DNA from: Herbidospora sakaeratensis
GTDB taxonomy: Bacteria; Actinomycetota; Actinomycetes; Streptosporangiales; Streptosporangiaceae
DNA length: 64,000 bases
Assembly: GCF_001570525.1 (NCBI RefSeq)
Contig: NZ_BBXC01000007.1
Coordinates: 1,329,024 to 1,393,023, forward strand
Direction: 5' to 3'
Part shown: one piece after another, positions 44,055 through 54,682 of the stretch
How positions within the stretch are numbered: position 1 is the first letter of the stretch
How the letters are laid out: every line of letters starts with the position of its first letter
Notes under the pieces: generated by a model
Databases searched by the model: none
The model's input: the letters and a program-made list of their open reading frames with translations, nothing else
What the model was told of the DNA's origin: nothing
Position numbers and translations under genes: made by a program

Positions 44055-45059
44055 CCGTGGCGTCGACGCGCTGCGTGCCTTCGCGATCACGGGGGTGGTG
44101 GGCGGCCACTGGCTCGTCACCGCCCTCGTCGCCGACAGCGGCACGATCAGGGTGACCAGCCCGCTGAAGCACCTGCCCGAACTGGCCCCGGTGTCGTGGC
44201 TGCTCCAGACGATGGCGCTGTTCTTCCTGGTCGGCGGCATGGTCGCGGCCCGGAGCACGACCCCGCTGCGGCTGCGCCTGCTCCGGCTGCTGCGCCCGCT
44301 GCCCGCCCTCGCCGGGGTGTGGGCCGTCGTGGTGGTCGTGCTGCTGGCCTGCGGTGCCGACCCCGGCACGGTGGCGGCGCTGGCCAAGCTGGTGTGGGCG
44401 CCGTTGTGGTTCCTGCCCGTCTACGGCGCGCTGATGGCGGCGACACCGCTGGTCGCGAGGCTGCACCCCGGCTGGCCGGTGGCCGTGGTCGCGGCCGTCG
44501 ACCTGGCCAGGTTCGGCTTCGACGCCCCCGGGTGGGTCGGCTGGCTCAACGTGGGGGCGGCCTGGCTGGTGCCCTACTGCGTCGGGCTGACCTGGCGGCG
44601 GCACGACGGCTGGACGCTGCTGGCGGGCGGGGCCGTCGCGACCGGCGTGCTGATCACCGCCGGGGGCTACCCGGCGGCCATGGTCGGCGTGCCCGGCGCG
44701 GTGGTGTCGAACCAGTCGCCGCCGACGCTGGCCGCCGTGACGTTCGGGCTGGCCCAGGCGGGCGCGGCGCTGCTGCTCCTCGGCCCGCTGCGCCGCCTCA
44801 TGCGCCGCCCGGCCCTGTGGGGCGCGGTGGCGGCGGTGAACCTGTCGGCGCTGACCGTCTACGTCTGGCACCAGACGGCCCTCATCGCGGTGACCGCGCT
44901 CGCGCTGCCCGCCGGGCCGCTGGCCGGGCTGCACACCATTCCGGTCGATCTGGGCTGGGTGGCGGCCCGGCTGGCCTGGTTGCCGCTGTTCGTGCCGGCC
45001 CTGCTGGCCTGCCGGGCCGTGTTCCAGCGGGCGGCCCCGTCACGTCGCCGCCCCGGTGA
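44047..45059 (+). CDS. Acyltransferase-3 family membrane protein, in-frame stop missing
   Basis: Acyltransferase-3 features over the first 331 codons: R10/H21 pattern (DALRAFAITGVVGGHW), MALFFLVGGMVAARS, about ten membrane helices and LTVYVWHQTAL near the end. Homology stops at about 45039 (ACRAVFQRAAP). From there this frame has no stop until 48480 and runs antisense through two clear genes. The end given (TGA 45057-45059) lies in a neighbouring frame and would need a -1 shift. Either a frameshift (real or sequencing) occurred near the C-terminus or an unnatural tail is made. The ATG overlaps the hydrolase stop. Confidence 0.6.
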
Positions 45060-46941
45060 GCTGGGCGTGCAGCCGCCTGCACTCGTGGACGAAGCGGAGC
45101 GTGCGCGGGCTCCGCGCGTTCTCGGCGACGACCGGGATCTCCCCGCGCGCGCCGGCCCGGCGGGCGACGTCGGCGGCGAAGGCGACGAGTTCGGTGAGCG
45201 TCACGGTCATGCGCCGGCGCTCGACCGGCAGCACCGCGGGCAACACGGCGCTCAGGACGCGCCACACCTCCTGGTGGCCGCCCGCCTCGGCGAGCTCACT
45301 CAGCACCGCGACGGCCGGCCGGGTCTCCCGGCCCGAGCGGCGCAGCACCAGCACGAGCTGCCGGGCGACCTCCTCGACGGGCAGCTCGCCCTTGGCGGCC
45401 ATGGCCCGGAACAGCGGGACCACGCCGGGCGCGCCACAGGCCACGAGGAACGCGACGATCACCGCCGTCGGCGCGCCGGCCGGGCCCTCGGCGAGCTCCA
45501 GCCCGGCCAGCTCGGCAGGGGTCACCCGTTCGCGCAGCAGGTAGGGCAGCAGGTTGAGCGCCACGACCTCGCGGTGGGAGGGCAGCATGGCGGGCCAGTC
45601 GCCGAGCCCCTGGGCAGAGTCGTCGACCATCCAGTCGCGGGGCTCGCGCAGCAGCACCTCGTCGATCAGCCGCAGGCCCGTCGGCGCGGTGACCCGCAAC
45701 CTCGGCCGCAGCCGGAGCTCAAGGCGCTCGCCGAGGTCGTCGTCGGCGAAGTCGACCATGGAGGCGCCCACCATGTGCTGCCAGGTGAACCCGCACTCCG
45801 GGTCGGCCAGGCCGTCTCCGGCCAGCCAGCGGACGGCCTCGCCCGCCGCGGCCGAGCCGATCCGGGCGGCCCGTCCGGCCGCCGCCGGGTGGCCGCCCCG
45901 GGGGAGGCGCAGCAGCGCCTGCGCGAGGTCGGCGGGCAGCGGCTCCACACCGGCGGCCGCGCAGGTCTCCAGCCGGTCGACCAGCACGTCGGGGTCGAGG
46001 TGGCCGCTCGGGCGGGTCGGCGTGGCCAGCAGGACCGGCGGCAGCGCGTCGTCGCGGAGGGCGGCGGCGACCTCCGCGTAGCGGTGCAGCAGGAAGTCGT
46101 GCGGCGGGGCGACCGCGCCGGGGCGCGGCAGCCGGTTCCGCCGCCGCCACTCGTCGGGCCCGTCCAGTTCCCCGGGCACCACCGAACGCAGCCGCGACGG
46201 GACGAAGGCCACGCTGACCTCGACGAGAGGCTCGCCGGGGCCGGGCGGCGGCACCTCTCCGCCGGCCCGCATCGCCTCGATCCGGACGGGGTCGACGCCC
46301 AGCTCGGCCATGCGCGCGAAGACGGCGTCGAGGAGGTGTTCGGGCATGACCTCCTCGGAGTCGTCGTAGACGACGCCGGGCCGGAGCACCAGGTCGTCGT
46401 CGACGTCGTGCCAGGACCTGGCGGGCGGCGGCGGGCGCTCGACGTCGGTGGGCGCGCCGTTCAGGTGGACGCGGCCCCGCGCGTAGGGGACCTCCCGGTC
46501 GCCCTCGCGGGCCACCGCACCGCTCGGGCCGTCGTCGCTGGTCCAGGTGACCAGGAAGACACGCCTCGGGGTGTCGTCGGCGGCGGGACGGCCGGGATGC
46601 CGGCCCATGACCACGAACCGCCGGGGCGAGGAGTCGGGCTCGGGCTCCTCGCCGCGGGTCACGACGCGGACCTTCGTGGAGTGGCCCGCCCCCTCCCAGT
46701 AGCGGTGCGGCTCGATCGGCGGCACGGCCAGGGCGCTGCCCGGCGTGACGAGCTCGGTGGCCAGCGCGGCCTGCCAGTGGGCGGGGTCGAGGAAGGACTC
46801 CGTGGACCGCCGGTATCCGTCGTCGGAGTCGACCTGGGGCCGGAGTCGGTCGCGCAGGGCCGCCCGATCGGCGGCGGCTCCGGCGACGAAGGCGGCCAGC
46901 CAGCGTTCGCCGGAGCCGGGGGGCTCGGTCCAAGGGGTCAT
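45040..46941 (-). CDS. DUF6493-like/DUF7824 protein, paralogue of the 28.6-kb gene
   Basis: 633 aa from ATG 46941; TAGGGT (46954-46949, minus) plus 7 nt gives a leaderless start. The central VLLATPTRPSGHLDPDVLVD and LPADLAQALLRLPRGG segments match the 28.6-kb protein (LLLATPTEPTGHVDAATLVD and following). The C-terminal helical region also aligns, whereas the N-terminal 250 residues differ. Acidic, Arg-rich, no membrane segment. Function unknown. It converges on the acyltransferase gene, whose frame runs through it in antisense. Confidence 0.75.
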   Translation of the reverse strand: MTPWTEPPGSGERWLAAFVAGAAADRAALRDRLRPQVDSDDGYRRSTESFLDPAHWQAALATELVTPGSALAVPPIEPHRYWEGAGHSTKVRVVTRGEEPEPDSSPRRFVVMGRHPGRPAADDTPRRVFLVTWTSDDGPSGAVAREGDREVPYARGRVHLNGAPTDVERPPPPARSWHDVDDDLVLRPGVVYDDSEEVMPEHLLDAVFARMAELGVDPVRIEAMRAGGEVPPPGPGEPLVEVSVAFVPSRLRSVVPGELDGPDEWRRRNRLPRPGAVAPPHDFLLHRYAEVAAALRDDALPPVLLATPTRPSGHLDPDVLVDRLETCAAAGVEPLPADLAQALLRLPRGGHPAAAGRAARIGSAAAGEAVRWLAGDGLADPECGFTWQHMVGASMVDFADDDLGERLELRLRPRLRVTAPTGLRLIDEVLLREPRDWMVDDSAQGLGDWPAMLPSHREVVALNLLPYLLRERVTPAELAGLELAEGPAGAPTAVIVAFLVACGAPGVVPLFRAMAAKGELPVEEVARQLVLVLRRSGRETRPAVAVLSELAEAGGHQEVWRVLSAVLPAVLPVERRRMTVTLTELVAFAADVARRAGARGEIPVVAENARSPRTLRFVHECRRLHAQLTGAAT

Positions 46942-46977
46942 GGCCGGGACCCTAGATCCCGGCACCGACAAACTCGA

Positions 46978-48462
<1,485 letters not shown>

Positions 48463-48516
48463 TCAGTCGCCCGGCCGTGACGGATCGGGGAGCACCCACG
48501 TCGATACAGCGTTCAT
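48463..48516 (-). CDS. Putative 17-aa leader peptide upstream of the monooxygenase
   Basis: MNAVSTWVLPDPSRPGD, 17 codons. GGGGAGG lies 8 nt before ATG, a better ribosome site than most genes here. It ends 54 nt before the monooxygenase ATG. The Pro-rich PDPSRP end could slow ribosomes. A possible -10 box TAGCTT is at 48559-48554. No other coding function is likely for such a short frame; its strong start and location suggest a regulatory leader. Confidence 0.55.
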   Translation of the reverse strand: MNAVSTWVLPDPSRPGD

Positions 48517-48591
48517 GGGTCTCACCTCCCCGGGCGGAGTCACGGTCGACCGCAAGCTACAAGCCCGCGCTTCCCCCCGTCCACTGCTTTT

Positions 48592-49602
48592 TCAGGACCT
48601 GTGCGGATCGCCCAGGTACGGGAACCGGTCGAGCGTGTCGGTGTGCGGCGTCAGGCCGGTGGGCGGGGCCTCGTTCTTGGTCAGGAACGCGACCCGGACG
48701 TCGATGACGTCCTCGGTGAAGGTCCGGCCGTTGGGGTAGTACGCCGGCTTGGCCGGGTCGAAGTGCAGCACGTCGGGCAGCAGGCCGTGGTCGTCGATCG
48801 CGGCGCGCGCCTCCTCCTCCGTGTAGCCGCCGGTGTGGCCGAGCAGGTGCACGAACTGGTCGGTCCACCGCTCGCGGTCGTTGACCGGCTCGCTGGCGTT
48901 GTACTCCTCCTTCGTGTCGTCGGTGTTGAAGAAGCTGCTCATCGACGGGTGCCCGGCGCGGTCGGCGTGCACGAGCCCGCCGTCGCGCCGGACGCTGCAC
49001 CGGCCCCAGACGCGCAAGGTCGGGCTGGGCCGCAGCGCCGCCGTCGGCAGTTCGATCGCCATCGAGAAGACGTTGGCGGTGGTGTTGGAGTCGACGCCGG
49101 TCCACGGCGACTTCCCGCCCAGGTGGGGCGCGGTGAAGTTCCGGTTGCCGCTGGTGTCGAACAGGTTCTTGATGCCGTCGAAGTCGAAGAAGAACGCGTC
49201 GCTGCGGCTCCCGGCGGCCACCGTGTACGCGCCGCTCTCGACCACGTTGGCGCGCGGGCCGAACGAGACGGCGGCGTCGGTCACGATCGGGGTGCCGACC
49301 GCCTCGGGGTTCCGCGCCTCCTCGCCGGTCGCCATGGTGACGCTGTAGGTCTGCGAGCCGTCGGCCCCCGGCTGGCCGAACACCCAGCTGAAGGCGACGT
49401 CGGTCAGCAGGTCGCCGTCGGTGTCGACGTTCATCCGGTAGATCGCGTCCGGGTGCAGGGCGTCGGCGTTCGGATTGGCGTTCAGGATGAGCACGGTCCG
49501 GTCGGGGTCGCCGGGCGCGGTGAAGGCGTAGAGGTCGCACAGGTCGAGACGCTGGTCGCCCATGGGCGGGCCGAGGCTGAGGCCGGTGAAGTGGTTGGAC
49601 AT
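48592..49602 (-). CDS. DUF4331-family protein
   Basis: 336 aa from ATG 49602 (MSNHFTGLSLGPPMGDQRLDL), the standard start of this family in actinobacteria; GCGGAAA upstream. Conserved DUF4331 marks: LCDLYAFTAPGDPDRTVLILNANP, DAIYRMNVDTDGD, FDIKNLF-like FDFDGIKNLFDTSG, and RVWGRCSV. No signal peptide, unlike many proteobacterial members. It lies 56 nt downstream of the thioesterase-like gene and may share its transcript. Function unknown. Confidence 0.83.
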   Translation of the reverse strand: MSNHFTGLSLGPPMGDQRLDLCDLYAFTAPGDPDRTVLILNANPNADALHPDAIYRMNVDTDGDLLTDVAFSWVFGQPGADGSQTYSVTMATGEEARNPEAVGTPIVTDAAVSFGPRANVVESGAYTVAAGSRSDAFFFDFDGIKNLFDTSGNRNFTAPHLGGKSPWTGVDSNTTANVFSMAIELPTAALRPSPTLRVWGRCSVRRDGGLVHADRAGHPSMSSFFNTDDTKEEYNASEPVNDRERWTDQFVHLLGHTGGYTEEEARAAIDDHGLLPDVLHFDPAKPAYYPNGRTFTEDVIDVRVAFLTKNEAPPTGLTPHTDTLDRFPYLGDPHRS

Positions 49603-49658
49603 ATTTCCGCAGGTTAAGCGGCAGATGGCCGCGTGGAGAGTTCCCGCGCGGTGTGTCG

Positions 49659-50693
49659 CTAAGCCACGGCGTCGGCGAACTCCCGGGTCCGCATGAGGCC
49701 CAGGCTGTCCTCCTCGTCGAGGACGACGTTCCGGGCGTTCGGGGCCACGGGCGTCCAGTCGGCGGCCTCGCCGGTCGCGGTCCGCGCCGTCTGGAAGACC
49801 AGGGCCGGCCCCCGGTACGGCCGGGGATCGTAGTTCTCCTGCGCGAACGCGCCCGCGGCGGCCACCACGGCGTGCCAGAAGAGGTCCGCCGGCTTCACCC
49901 CGTCGAGCCGGAAGGTCTCCTCGAAGACCTCCAGCACGTCGGCGCGGTTCGCGGCCAGGTCGAGGTCGCCGAACATGAGCTGCACGTAGGCGAGCCGTTC
50001 GAGGTAGAGGTCGGCCGGCCCGGTCCCGGCCGGTCGTTGCCGCACGCCCGGCCTGATCGAGTTCACCCCGCCCGCGTCCAGCGAGAACGCCGAGGGCATC
50101 AGCGCCAGGACGGGCACCTCCTCGCCCGCCTCGGTCAGCCGGTGGGCCATCTCGAACGCCACGTGGCTGCCCATGCAGAACCCGCCGATCGAATAGGGGC
50201 CGTGGGGCTGCACGCGGCGGATCTGGGCGACGTACTGGGCGGCGATCTCCGTCATCGACAGCGGGGGCCGCGTGCGGTCGCGCAGCCCGATCGCCTCGAT
50301 GCCGTAGACCGGGCGGCCGCGCCGGAAGTCGTCCACGACCTCGTGCACGAACCGCACCTGGCCGAGGCCGGTGTGCACGAAGAACAGCGGCGGGCCCGCG
50401 CCGTCGGCCAGCGGCACCAGCGTGTCGGCTTCGGCGGACCACACCGACGTGCTCTCCTCCCACAGGTCGGCGAAGGCGGGATACTCCCCGGGCGCACCGG
50501 TCTCGCGGCCCCGCAGCGCCTCGGCCAGCAGCGGCACGGTCGGCGACCGGAGCAGGTCGCGCATGCTGACCGGGAGACCCGCCTGCTGGAGGCCCACCAC
50601 GAAGGCGACCATCGCCGCCACGCCGCCGGGGCCCGACAGGAAGCCGTCACCGGGCGCGAGCCGCCGCCACCGGGACCGCAGGTACTCGTCCAT
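49659..50693 (-). CDS. Degenerate carrier-thioesterase didomain protein
   Basis: 344 aa. Residues 10-62 look like an NRPS carrier domain (DGFLSGPGG..., PTVPLLAEAL), but Ala26 stands where the phosphopantetheine Ser should be. Residues 100-344 are an NRPS-type thioesterase fold (LFFVHTGLGQ, IGGFCMGSHVAFEMAHRL) with Cys173 as nucleophile in place of Ser. The usual Asp (ALMPSAF) and His (DEEDSLGLM) positions also look changed. It may be a condensing, proofreading or non-catalytic partner rather than a hydrolase. It follows the MFS gene by 14 nt in the same operon. Confidence 0.8.
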   Translation of the reverse strand: MDEYLRSRWRRLAPGDGFLSGPGGVAAMVAFVVGLQQAGLPVSMRDLLRSPTVPLLAEALRGRETGAPGEYPAFADLWEESTSVWSAEADTLVPLADGAGPPLFFVHTGLGQVRFVHEVVDDFRRGRPVYGIEAIGLRDRTRPPLSMTEIAAQYVAQIRRVQPHGPYSIGGFCMGSHVAFEMAHRLTEAGEEVPVLALMPSAFSLDAGGVNSIRPGVRQRPAGTGPADLYLERLAYVQLMFGDLDLAANRADVLEVFEETFRLDGVKPADLFWHAVVAAAGAFAQENYDPRPYRGPALVFQTARTATGEAADWTPVAPNARNVVLDEEDSLGLMRTREFADAVA

Positions 50694-50707
50694 GATCGAA
50701 CCTCTCT

Positions 50708-51895
50708 TCACGACGGGGCCCGCCGCACGGCCAGGATCGGCCGCGCCAGCGGGAGCGACAGGTGGACGACGGCGTGCACGACGGTGATCGCGACGACGGT
50801 CGCCGGCGTGCCGGCCGCGGCGGCCACCGCCCCGACCGCCAGGTAGCCGAGCGGGGCGAAGAACACCGACCCCATCCAGTCGTAGGAGCTGATCCGCGAG
50901 ATGACGGCCGGATCGACGTTCTCCTGCAGCGCCGACTCCCACAACGTGTCGGCCGCGACCAGCCCCACGCTCGCCACGACCGAGGCCGGCACCAGCGTCA
51001 CCACGGGCAGCCCGGCGGTCAGGCCCAGCAGGAACGGCAGGTCGAGCAGCAGGAGCGCGCAGGCCAGGGCGACCGGGCGTTTTGGCCGCCAGCGCAGGAG
51101 CAGCAGGCCCCCGGCGATGGCCCCGGCGCTGCGCGCCGTCAGCACGGCGGCCCAGCCGCCCGCGTCCCCGGTGATCAGCGGCCCGAGGACGAAGACCACC
51201 GGCAGCACGGTGGCCTGGTAGACGGCGAACGACCCGACCATCAGCCACACCCAGGTCGTGCGGCGGAACACCGACCACCCCTCGGCCAGCTCCCGCGCGA
51301 ACGACGCGCGGGCGGCCGGCGCGGACAGTCTCGGCAGCCCGGCCACCGCAGCGGCGGACACCAGGAACGTCGCCGCGTTCGCCACCAGCGCCCACTCCGG
51401 CCGCCAGACGGCCGCGATCCCGGCGGCGGCCGGGGGGCCGAGCACCGCCGCCGTGTTCATGGCCGTGCGCAGCAGTGCGTTGGCCCGTTGCAGGCCGGTC
51501 ACCGGGACGAGTTGCGGCAGCACGCCGATGAGCGCGGGGACGGCCAGGGCGTTCGCGCAGCCGTACAGGACCTGGACCGGGACCAGCAGGTGCAGCAGGC
51601 CCGTGCCGCCGTGCCACAGCAGCAGGGCGGTCGCGACCTGCGTGCACGCCATCAGCAGGTCGCCGACGATCAATACCGTCCGGCGGTCGAGGCGGTCGCC
51701 GATCACGCCTCCGGCCAGCAGGAACACCGTCTTGGGCAGGATGGCCGCGCCGAGCACCACCCCGAGGACGGCGGCGCTCGCGCCGTGCCAGATCAGCGCC
51801 ACCGGCAGCGCGACGGCCGCCATCTGGTTGCCGAACGCCGACACCGACGAACCGGCCACGTACCGGCGCACGGGCGAGGTGATCAGCGTAGGCAT
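50708..51895 (-). CDS. MFS exporter of the NRPS-like cluster
   Basis: 395 aa from ATG 51895 (MPTLITSPVRRYVAGSSVSAFG), the point where homology to MFS begins. Twelve helices, motif A GGVIGDRLDRRTVL, EntS/MFS_3 type. ATG overlaps the ATP-grasp stop by 13 bp. Its place inside a biosynthetic operon suggests product export or self-protection. Confidence 0.87.
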   Translation of the reverse strand: MPTLITSPVRRYVAGSSVSAFGNQMAAVALPVALIWHGASAAVLGVVLGAAILPKTVFLLAGGVIGDRLDRRTVLIVGDLLMACTQVATALLLWHGGTGLLHLLVPVQVLYGCANALAVPALIGVLPQLVPVTGLQRANALLRTAMNTAAVLGPPAAAGIAAVWRPEWALVANAATFLVSAAAVAGLPRLSAPAARASFARELAEGWSVFRRTTWVWLMVGSFAVYQATVLPVVFVLGPLITGDAGGWAAVLTARSAGAIAGGLLLLRWRPKRPVALACALLLLDLPFLLGLTAGLPVVTLVPASVVASVGLVAADTLWESALQENVDPAVISRISSYDWMGSVFFAPLGYLAVGAVAAAAGTPATVVAITVVHAVVHLSLPLARPILAVRRAPS

Positions 51896-53103
51896 GCGGG
51901 CCAGTCCTCGCCGGTCACCGGCTCGCCCCGCTCGTCGGTGAACGTGAACGCCGACTGGAGGTGGTCGGCCAGGTCGCGGAACCGGTCCCAGAGCTCCTGG
52001 TGGTCCTCGCCCGTCAGCCAGACCGTGGCGACCGCGTCGTCGGTGCCGCGCCGCCAGTCGCACGGCTCCCCGGCGCCGCGCACCTCGTCGACGGCCAGCA
52101 CCCCGGGGCGGCGGCCGAGGCTCCGGCGGTCAGGAGCCCGGCTGATCCGCCGCGCGGCCTGCGGCGCGGGGAACAACAACACGGCCACGCACCGCCGCCA
52201 CCCGATCGCGGGCGCCTCCGGGGCCGCGCCGGCCGCGACGTCGAGGGCCAGCCGGGCCACGTCGACGTCGGAGCCGTAGCGGGCCGCGCGTGCGACGAAG
52301 CCGCCCAGACGGCCGTTGACCTCGATGATCTCGTCGTGGTCGGGGCCCGGCTTCAGCTCGACGTGGTAGCTCCCCGGGCCCGCCCCGAGCGCCGCGAGCG
52401 CGTCGCCCGCGGTGGCCACCAGCCGGGCCACCGACGTCTCCGGCAGCGACGTCGGCCACATCAGCCCGGTCTCCCGGCACGGCGCGGCCAGCGGGGCGCG
52501 GTCGGTGACGAACGCCAGCGGGCCGACCATCTCGACCGAGACGTAGTCGGCCGGCAGCGGCGTCGCGCGGGGCAGCCCGGCGATGAACTCCTCGGCGAAC
52601 AGCCGGTGCGGGCCGGCGGCGGCGGCGAACGCGTCGACGTCGGCGGGGGTGCGGAGCAACCAGGTGTGCGCGCTGGCGACGCCGTCGACCGGCTTCACCA
52701 CCACGCCGCCGCCCCACCCGGCCAGCAGCGGCCGGACCTGTTCCGGGTGGTCGAGCACGGCCGACCGGACCCGGGAGACGCCGGCCGCGACCAGGCGGCG
52801 GCGCTGCTCGTCCTTGCCGCTCCAGACGTCGTGGCGGATGCGCGCGGCCAGGGGGCAGAGCCGGTCGGTGAACGTCGTCACGGCGTGGGCCCCGGCGGCG
52901 GCGATGGCGGCCGCGCAACCGTCGGCGTCGGCGAAGTCGGCGTGCACGGTGGGGGCCAGCGCCTCGGCGACCAGCCGGAGGCGGTCGTCGGTCTTGTGGT
53001 CCAGGACGAACAGGACCGGCAGGTTGTCACCGGCGGCCGTGACGATCTCCGCCGGGGTCAGGGAGGCGCGGTCGGCGACCAGGACCGCCAGGGGGCCGGT
53101 CAC
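51883..53103 (-). CDS. ATP-grasp ligase
   Basis: 406 aa from GTG 53103, overlapping the adenylation gene's stop (GTGA). ATP-grasp signature: VVVKPVDGVASAHTWLL (ATP lysine), FAEEFIAG, then HDEIIEVNGRLGGF with metal-binding E and N; a poorly conserved N-terminal pre-ATP domain precedes it. The family forms amide or peptide bonds through acyl-phosphates. In this operon it could ligate the carrier-loaded or free amino acid to a second substrate. Its C-terminal 80 residues are variable. Confidence 0.88.
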   Translation of the reverse strand: MTGPLAVLVADRASLTPAEIVTAAGDNLPVLFVLDHKTDDRLRLVAEALAPTVHADFADADGCAAAIAAAGAHAVTTFTDRLCPLAARIRHDVWSGKDEQRRRLVAAGVSRVRSAVLDHPEQVRPLLAGWGGGVVVKPVDGVASAHTWLLRTPADVDAFAAAAGPHRLFAEEFIAGLPRATPLPADYVSVEMVGPLAFVTDRAPLAAPCRETGLMWPTSLPETSVARLVATAGDALAALGAGPGSYHVELKPGPDHDEIIEVNGRLGGFVARAARYGSDVDVARLALDVAAGAAPEAPAIGWRRCVAVLLFPAPQAARRISRAPDRRSLGRRPGVLAVDEVRGAGEPCDWRRGTDDAVATVWLTGEDHQELWDRFRDLADHLQSAFTFTDERGEPVTGEDWPACLR

Positions 53104-54467
53104 CGTAACGCCCGGCGGTCGATCTTGCCCGCGGTGGTCCTCGGGAGCGCGTCCACGGGTTCGATGCGGGCGGGACGCATGGCGGCGGGCAGCCGTTCGG
53201 CCAGCCAGCGGCGCAGGTTCCGGACGTCCACGCCGTCGCCGACGACGAACGCGGTGAGGTGGGTGCGGGCCGGGTCGTCGCGGGCGCTGACCACGACCAC
53301 CGCCTCCGACACGCTCTCGTGCGTCTCCAGGGTGCGTTCGATCTCGCCGAGCTCGATGCGGTGGCCGCGCAGCTTGACCTGGTCGTCGTCGCGGCCCAGG
53401 AACTCGATCCGGCCGTCGCCGCGCGACCGGCCCCGGTCGCCGGTGTGGTAGCAGAGCCGGACGCCGTCGCCGGTCTCGCGCGGGCGGAAACGGTCGGCCG
53501 TCAGGCCGGGCCGGTCGAGGTAGCCGAGGGCGAGGCCGTGGCCGTACAGGAGGATCTCGCCCTCGGGAGACAGGCACAGGCCGCTGCCCGGCAGCGCCGC
53601 GCCGAGGGCCACGTCGCCGGGGGAGGCGACCATCTGGGCCGAGGCCCAGATGGTCGCCTCGGTCGGGCCGTAGACGTTCCAGAGACGGCGGCTCCGGGGG
53701 AGGAGCCGCGCGGCCAGACCGGTCGTCAGCTCCTCGCCGCCGCACCACAGGTCGGCGTCGGGCGCGCCGGGCCAGCCGGCGGCCACGGCCAGCCGCCAGA
53801 AACTCGGGGTCGCCTGCAGGACGTCGGGGGAGTGGCGGCGCACCACCGCCGCGAAGATCTCCGGGTCGAGGCGGGCCTCCTCCGGGGCGGCGACCACGGT
53901 GCCGCCGACGGTCAGCGGCAGCAGCAGCTCGGCGATCGAGATGTCGAACGACAACGCGGTCATCGCCAGCATGCTCTGCCCTCGCCGCAGCCCCGGCACG
54001 GCGGCCAGGCCGGTCAGCCGGTCGGCCAGCGCCGTGTGGGAGACCAGCACGCCCTTCGGGCGGCCGGTCGAGCCGGAGGTGTAGAGCAGGTAGGCCACCT
54101 CGTCGAGCCCGGTGCGCGGCACGCCCGCCGCAGGCACGACGTCGAGGTCCGCGGTGTCGCCCGGCCGCAGGACGGCCGCCGGGCGGGCGTCCGCCAGCAC
54201 GGCGGCCCGGTGCCGGGGCGGGCTGTCCTGGTTGAGCGGCATCAGCGCGACCCCGGAACGGGCGGCGGCGAGGTAGGCCGGCGCGCCCAGCGCCGGGTCT
54301 CCCGTGTCGAGCGCGACCAGGCCGCCGCGCAGCCCGCCCAGCCGATCGCCGAGGTCCTCGGCGCGGGCCCGCAGGTCGCCGTAGGTGACGACCCCGGCGT
54401 CGGACCGGATCGCCGGGTGGTCCGGGTGGCGTTCGGCGTGGTGCCGGAAGGCGGTCCAGACGGTCAC
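53100..54467 (-). CDS. Free-standing NRPS adenylation enzyme (probable glycine or other small amino acid)
   Basis: 455 aa. Core motifs: A3 LLYTSGSTGRPKGV, A4 LSFDISIAE, A5 NVYGPTEATIW, A7 YHTGDRGR, A8 GRDDDQVKLRGHRIELGEIE, and A10 TTAGKIDRRAL with the catalytic Lys. No condensation or carrier domain is fused. Reading the specificity positions by eye gives D-I-A-Q-W-G-V-I-W, nearest to glycine codes; this is an unaided alignment. The penultimate codon is TTA (53108-53106). GTG/ATG overlaps on both sides tie it to the carrier protein and ATP-grasp genes. Confidence 0.92.
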   Translation of the reverse strand: MTVWTAFRHHAERHPDHPAIRSDAGVVTYGDLRARAEDLGDRLGGLRGGLVALDTGDPALGAPAYLAAARSGVALMPLNQDSPPRHRAAVLADARPAAVLRPGDTADLDVVPAAGVPRTGLDEVAYLLYTSGSTGRPKGVLVSHTALADRLTGLAAVPGLRRGQSMLAMTALSFDISIAELLLPLTVGGTVVAAPEEARLDPEIFAAVVRRHSPDVLQATPSFWRLAVAAGWPGAPDADLWCGGEELTTGLAARLLPRSRRLWNVYGPTEATIWASAQMVASPGDVALGAALPGSGLCLSPEGEILLYGHGLALGYLDRPGLTADRFRPRETGDGVRLCYHTGDRGRSRGDGRIEFLGRDDDQVKLRGHRIELGEIERTLETHESVSEAVVVVSARDDPARTHLTAFVVGDGVDVRNLRRWLAERLPAAMRPARIEPVDALPRTTAGKIDRRALR

Positions 54468-54682
54468 GCGTGGCCGTCCACCAGCTCGTGCACCCCGGCC
54501 GGGGTGGGGCGGCGGATGACGTCGATCATGCGCAGGGTCACGCCGGTGCGCTCCTGGATGCGGGCGATCAGCGTCAGCACCAGGAACGAGGTGCCGCCGA
54601 CCTCGAAGAAGCTCTCGTCGGCCGCCAGGTCGTCGGTCTCCAGGATCTCGGCCATCAGGCCGGCCACCTCTGACTGGGTCAT
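54464..54682 (-). CDS. Free-standing peptidyl/acyl carrier protein
   Basis: 72 aa. Phosphopantetheine site S32 in FFEVGGTSFLVLTLIARI, followed by helix 3 with VTLRMIDVIRRPTPAGVHEL. Length is that of a single carrier domain. The start overlaps the preceding GNAT-like gene stop and the stop overlaps the adenylation gene start (ATGA each). It is the obvious acceptor for the aminoacyl group made by the adjacent adenylation enzyme. It needs a phosphopantetheinyl transferase from elsewhere. Confidence 0.9.
   Translation of the reverse strand: MTQSEVAGLMAEILETDDLAADESFFEVGGTSFLVLTLIARIQERTGVTLRMIDVIRRPTPAGVHELVDGHA

Noticed and set aside
48540..48580. Rifamycin-associated element (inverted repeat) upstream of the monooxygenase
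   Set aside because: The region has GCTTG twice in the same orientation, not as a clean inverted repeat; I could not support the element from memory of its consensus.
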